Source of the DNA: an uncultured Oscillospiraceae bacterium
Lineage (GTDB): Bacteria; Bacillota; Clostridia; Oscillospirales; Oscillospiraceae
NCBI GenBank assembly: GCA_900754515.1
Contig: CAAEDD010000019.1
Coordinates: 1-7,798, forward strand
DNA: 7,798 nt
Reading direction: 5' to 3'
Part shown: one piece after another, positions 5,433-7,798 of the stretch
How positions within the stretch are numbered: position 1 is the stretch's first letter
Layout: every line of letters starts with the position of its first letter
The notes under the pieces: generated by a model
What the model was told of the DNA's origin: nothing
The model's input: only the letters and a program-made list of their open reading frames with translations
Databases searched by the model: none
Translations under genes and position numbers: made by a program

Positions 5433-7142
5433 TTATATGAATCTGACCTCTTTAAAGGCCTTCAATTCCTCTAACTCCCGCTTTTGCCTTGGCTGCTGAT
5501 CCTGCTTTTCGCTTATCAGCACACGCATCTCCCGTCCACTGACCGCGCTGGCAGCTGCGGAGAGCTTGGCCAAGACATCGGGCTTGTTGAAGCGGCCGTA
5601 AATAAAGCCAGCCTTTACCATCAATTTCAGCACCTGGCCCTCACGCACAGCCTCCACCGAGGCGCTGTCTTTAATATGCATACGCAAATCCATAGGCAAC
5701 TCCGGCGCCGCCTTTTCACATACGGCTGTCCATAGCTCACGGTCATTAATAGCACTGTCTGCCACAGGCGCTGGCTGAGATTGTGACGAGAGCTTATCGC
5801 TGCGCTGAAGGAAACTATCTTCGGGCTGCTCTTCGGCAAAGTCCATTGGGTCAATATCGCCGTCAAAGTCTTCTCCCGGGTCTTGTTCATCTCTGTCCTC
5901 GTCTATGTCCCCGTAGTAATCTTTAGTCGGCGGCGGCTGTCCCCAGTCCTCTTCCTCAGGCTCACTATTCCCGGCAGCCGGTGCCGCTGGGATTGGTATG
6001 CCCCGGCTCAGCTCTTCCTCCAGCCTGGAGATTCTGGCTCTCAATTCCCCAAGGCTCTCTCCCGCCGGGCTTTCACACAGAGAAACAATTGTCAGTTCCG
6101 CCGTGAGCTTTGGGTTCTTTACATCCTTCATGGCCGCCTGGCCCCTTTGCAAGGTGTCCAGAGAGGAAAGTAACTCCTCGGTTGTCAGCCGCTTTGCAAA
6201 GCTCCTCAAAGTCTCCATATCGTAGCTGCTGGAGACCAGCTCCACAGCCCCTTTGGGGGCCACCCGGAACATTAGTGAGTCACGCAGTAATCCAGCCAGT
6301 TCTCCCAATAAGGTGGCCGGATCTTTCCCATCCATCCAAAGGGACGCAAAACTCTTTAGTGCCTCCGGGGTCTTATGCTCCAGAACAAGAGATAGCAGCT
6401 GAGCAATGCGCCGGTTTCCCGCCATACCCATGGCAGAATATACCGCGTCCACATCTATCTCCTGACGTGCAGAACACTGATCCAAAAGGCTGAGAGCGTC
6501 TCTGACGCCCCCCTCGGCCAGGCGGGCTATCAGCTCCGCCGCCTCATGGCTCAGCTTCAGCTGCTCCTGCTTTGCAATATACTCAAGATACTCCGCAATT
6601 TCCGGCGTGTCTATGCGCCGGAAGCTGTGACGCTGGCAGCGGGACAAAATCGTCGCCGGAACTTTTTGCAGCTCCGTAGTGGCCAGAATGAACATGAGGT
6701 GTTCCGGCGGTTCCTCAAGAATCTTCAGCAGAGCATTGAAAGCGGAGAGGGACAGCATGTGTACCTCGTCAATAATGTATACCCGCTTTTTCACCGTTGT
6801 GGGTGAAAATACTGCCTCCTCCCTCAAAGCCCGCACGTTATCCACGCCATTGTTGGATGCGGCATCCAGCTCAACCACGTCCATAACCGAACCCTCGGTT
6901 ATACCCCGGCAGGCAGCGCACTTGCCGCAGGGATTACCATCCACCGGATTTTCACAGTTGACTGCCTTTGCCAAGATGCGGGCGCAGGTGGTTTTGCCTG
7001 TGCCACGTGTACCTATAAATATATAGGCATGGGATAGTCGCCCGGTTTTTACCTGATTTTTCAGCGTCTCGGTTATATGTTTTTGCCCCACTACTTCGTC
7101 AAAGGTCTGGGGTCTCCATTTGCGATACAATGCCTGGTACAC
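5433..7142 (-). CDS. dnaX: DNA polymerase III subunits gamma/tau
   Basis: A 569-residue clamp-loader ATPase that loads the sliding clamp at replication forks and, in its tau form, links the polymerase to the loader. The opening MYQALYRKWRPQTFDEVVGQ is diagnostic. Next come the Walker A GTRGTGKT (44-51), a four-cysteine zinc module (Cys63, 72, 75, 78), the Walker B IIDEVHML (123-130), the SRC motif (167-169) and GGVRDALSLLDQ (211-222). A helical collar domain extends to about 360, followed by a very acidic low-complexity linker (about 395-445) and a C-terminal folded tail. The start is GTG at 7142, with GGAGGT 5 bases upstream; this places the conserved YRKWRP at its normal position, whereas a start at 7205 would add non-homologous residues. 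I see no A-run slippery site, so production of gamma by frameshifting is not evident. It lies 44 bases after the SRP RNA. Confidence 0.97.
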   Translation of the reverse strand: MYQALYRKWRPQTFDEVVGQKHITETLKNQVKTGRLSHAYIFIGTRGTGKTTCARILAKAVNCENPVDGNPCGKCAACRGITEGSVMDVVELDAASNNGVDNVRALREEAVFSPTTVKKRVYIIDEVHMLSLSAFNALLKILEEPPEHLMFILATTELQKVPATILSRCQRHSFRRIDTPEIAEYLEYIAKQEQLKLSHEAAELIARLAEGGVRDALSLLDQCSARQEIDVDAVYSAMGMAGNRRIAQLLSLVLEHKTPEALKSFASLWMDGKDPATLLGELAGLLRDSLMFRVAPKGAVELVSSSYDMETLRSFAKRLTTEELLSSLDTLQRGQAAMKDVKNPKLTAELTIVSLCESPAGESLGELRARISRLEEELSRGIPIPAAPAAGNSEPEEEDWGQPPPTKDYYGDIDEDRDEQDPGEDFDGDIDPMDFAEEQPEDSFLQRSDKLSSQSQPAPVADSAINDRELWTAVCEKAAPELPMDLRMHIKDSASVEAVREGQVLKLMVKAGFIYGRFNKPDVLAKLSAAASAVSGREMRVLISEKQDQQPRQKRELEELKAFKEVRFI

Positions 7143-7147
7143 AGCGC

Positions 7148-7153
7148 ACCTCC
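7148..7153 (-). promoter_or_regulatory. Ribosome binding site deciding the GTG start of dnaX
   Basis: GGAGGT on the minus strand, 5 bases before the GTG at 7142. The longer reading from 7205 overlaps the 3' end of the SRP RNA and is rejected. Confidence 0.85.
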
Positions 7154-7164
7154 AATACGGAAGC

Positions 7165-7191
7165 CATATAAAAAGATATGACCCTTGACAA
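7165..7191 (-). promoter_or_regulatory. Possible dnaX promoter overlapping the SRP RNA 3' end
   Basis: TTGTCA (7186-7191) and TATATG (7165-7170) on the minus strand are 15 bases apart, a short spacing with a four-of-six -10. If used, the -35 lies inside the last helix of the SRP RNA gene. The same stretch includes CTTTTT, which could instead end the SRP transcript. Confidence 0.25.
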
Positions 7192-7466
7192 GACTGCACA
7201 CCCAAGCCCGAACACTACTCTATACCCGTTACGCCGGCAGCCGGCTCAGATCCGGCAGCCTCGCGGCACACGGAAAGCACCACTTAATGCTGCTCGGTTC
7301 CCCGCCTGACATGGTTCGCGGGTTTCCGTTGCGCAAGACCGGATCGTCATTACTGCTTACCGGGGTCAGACGGTACAGAGCATGTCCTCACATGGGAATT
7401 CATCCCTGCTATAGCGGATTGCAGGTTACAGGGCACCGCTGGCTCCCCAACTAGTGCAGCCTTGTC
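7187..7466 (-). ncRNA. ffs: Signal recognition particle RNA, long Bacillus type
   Basis: A 280-base RNA core of the signal recognition particle, which binds Ffh and targets membrane and secreted proteins to the translocon. The ends pair: GACAAGGCUGCAC at the 5' end with GUGCAGUCUUGUC at the 3' end, 13 bp with one G-U. The S-domain helix 8 signature is clear on the minus strand: ACCATGTCAGG (7305-7315), the stem CGG/CCG around a GGAA tetraloop (7298-7301), then AGCAGCA (7288-7294). The 5' part holds an Alu-type domain with CCCTGTAACC (7424-7433) and a CCTGC/GCAGG helix, as in Bacillus and Clostridia and unlike the short E. coli 4.5S RNA. It has its own strong promoter and lies directly before dnaX, as in B. 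subtilis. Exact ends are inferred from pairing. Confidence 0.93.
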
Positions 7467-7481
7467 AAAAGTCACGATGTT

Positions 7482-7510
7482 ATTCTACTACAAATTTCTG
7501 ATTTAATCAA
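7482..7510 (-). promoter_or_regulatory. Sigma-A type promoter of the SRP RNA
   Basis: On the minus strand TTGATT (7505-7510) and TAGAAT (7482-7487) are 17 bases apart. Transcription would begin near 7474-7476, about 8-10 bases before the first paired base of the SRP RNA. It probably also drives readthrough into dnaX. Confidence 0.8.
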
Positions 7511-7524
7511 TCCCATTTTTTCTC

Positions 7525-7552
7525 TTTACAAAAATGCAATCTGTGATATAAT
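7525..7552 (+). promoter_or_regulatory. Sigma-A type promoter of the tRNA-Ala gene
   Basis: TTTACA (7525-7530, one mismatch) and a perfect TATAAT (7547-7552) are 16 bases apart. Transcription should begin near 7558-7560, leaving a 5' leader of about 65 bases before the tRNA. It is back to back with the SRP RNA promoter, with 14 bases between the two -35 boxes. Confidence 0.85.
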
Positions 7553-7571
7553 GAACAAGTCGCGAGGATGC

Positions 7572-7597
7572 GAACTGCTTGCCAGAGCAAGCGGTTC
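7572..7597 (+). other. Hairpin in the tRNA-Ala leader
   Basis: GAACTGCTTG (7572-7581) pairs with CAAGCGGTTC (7588-7597): 10 bp including one G-U pair around a 6-base loop (CCAGAG). It lies in the 5' leader of the precursor, 28 bases before the tRNA. No T-run follows, so it is not a terminator; it may affect leader processing. Confidence 0.55.
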
Positions 7598-7625
7598 AGT
7601 TATATGCCCCTTTAATTCAATATTT

Positions 7626-7701
7626 GGGCTCGTAGCGCAGTTGGGAGCGCACCACATTCGCATTGTGGGGGTCGAGGGTTCGAATCCCTTCGAGTCCACC
7701 A
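7626..7701 (+). tRNA. tRNA-Ala, anticodon CGC
   Basis: A 76-base tRNA with a complete cloverleaf: acceptor GGGCTCG/CGAGTCC, D stem GCGC/GCGC, anticodon stem CCACA/TGTGG with loop TTCGCAT (anticodon CGC at 7659-7661), variable loop GGGTC, T stem GAGGG/CCCTT with loop TTCGAAT, and an encoded CCA end. The acceptor stem contains the G3:U70 wobble pair, the key identity element for alanyl-tRNA synthetase, and the discriminator base is A. It reads GCG codons. It has its own promoter and terminator, and no second tRNA follows in the window. Confidence 0.97.
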
Positions 7702-7703
7702 CA

Positions 7704-7735
7704 GCGTCGGAGCAAAGTCCGCTTTGCTCCGGCGC
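7704..7735 (+). terminator. Rho-independent terminator of the tRNA-Ala gene
   Basis: A 14-bp stem (7704-7717 with 7722-7735, one G-U pair, core CGGAGCAAAG/CTTTGCTCCG) with a TCCG tetraloop, starting 2 bases after the CCA end. It is followed by TTTCTATTT. The U-tract is interrupted but adequate. Confidence 0.85.
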
Positions 7736-7761
7736 TTTCTATTTCACGGGGAATAGAAAGC
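7734..7761. other. Second hairpin overlapping the terminator's U-tract
   Basis: GCTTTCTATT (7734-7743) pairs perfectly with AATAGAAAGC (7752-7761) around an 8-base loop (TCACGGGG). Its left arm is the U-tract of the tRNA terminator and shares two bases with that stem. The rest, to 7798, is pyrimidine-rich (CCGCTCCGCTCC) and carries no recognisable gene before the window ends. Confidence 0.55.
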
Positions 7762-7798
7762 ACCATCCGCTCCGCTCCCTTGCTCCTCCTTTTCCAAA

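Noticed and set aside
5433..7142. Programmed frameshift in dnaX to make gamma, as in E. coli
   Set aside because: No run of six or more A residues exists on the coding strand; the longest are five, without slippery-site context.
7185..7454. Plus-strand open frame of 89 codons
   Set aside because: It is the antisense of the SRP RNA and its apparent coding potential is accidental.
7553..7625. T-box leader
   Set aside because: There is no T-box motif and the downstream gene is a tRNA, not a synthetase or amino acid gene.

Overview
The window looks like a chromosomal segment of a Gram-positive Bacillota, most likely a gut-type Clostridia (Oscillospirales-like; this lineage is inference). Supporting signs are a long Bacillus-type SRP RNA with an Alu domain beside dnaX, strong GGAGG-type ribosome binding sites, sigma-A promoters with 16-17 base spacers, and a secreted DUF1002 protein. 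No phage, transposase, CRISPR or plasmid genes are visible.

Layout, left to right. At 1-218 (minus) is the N-terminal part of an unrecognised helical, charged protein running off the edge. At 349-1224 (minus) is an exported DUF1002 (YpuA-like) protein with its own terminator. Divergent from it, at 1469-2203 (plus), is nagB, glucosamine-6-phosphate deaminase, behind a near-consensus promoter. The 265-base gap between the convergent nagB and the next gene holds two stem-loops and a promoter-like sequence that no gene explains.

The rest of the left and centre is one long leftward block: SRP RNA (7187-7466), dnaX (5433-7142), a YbaB/EbfC family gene (5053-5403), a cytoplasmic family 2 glycoside hydrolase (3351-5045) and a short radical SAM protein with C-terminal cluster cysteines (2469-3299). 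SRP RNA-dnaX-ybaB is a classical Bacillota housekeeping order, but recR, which usually follows ybaB, is absent. The hydrolase starts 7 bases after the ybaB stop, and a 10-bp GC-rich hairpin separates the hydrolase from the radical SAM gene.

On the right, divergent from the SRP RNA promoter, is a tRNA-Ala gene (anticodon CGC, G3:U70, encoded CCA) with its own promoter, a structured leader and a strong terminator. The terminator's U-tract can pair into a second hairpin.

The genes serve replication (DnaX), protein targeting (SRP RNA), translation (tRNA-Ala) and sugar metabolism (NagB, GH2). I see no convincing new multi-gene system. The most unusual part is the GH2 and radical SAM pair in the recR position, followed by the unexplained structured gap downstream of nagB.
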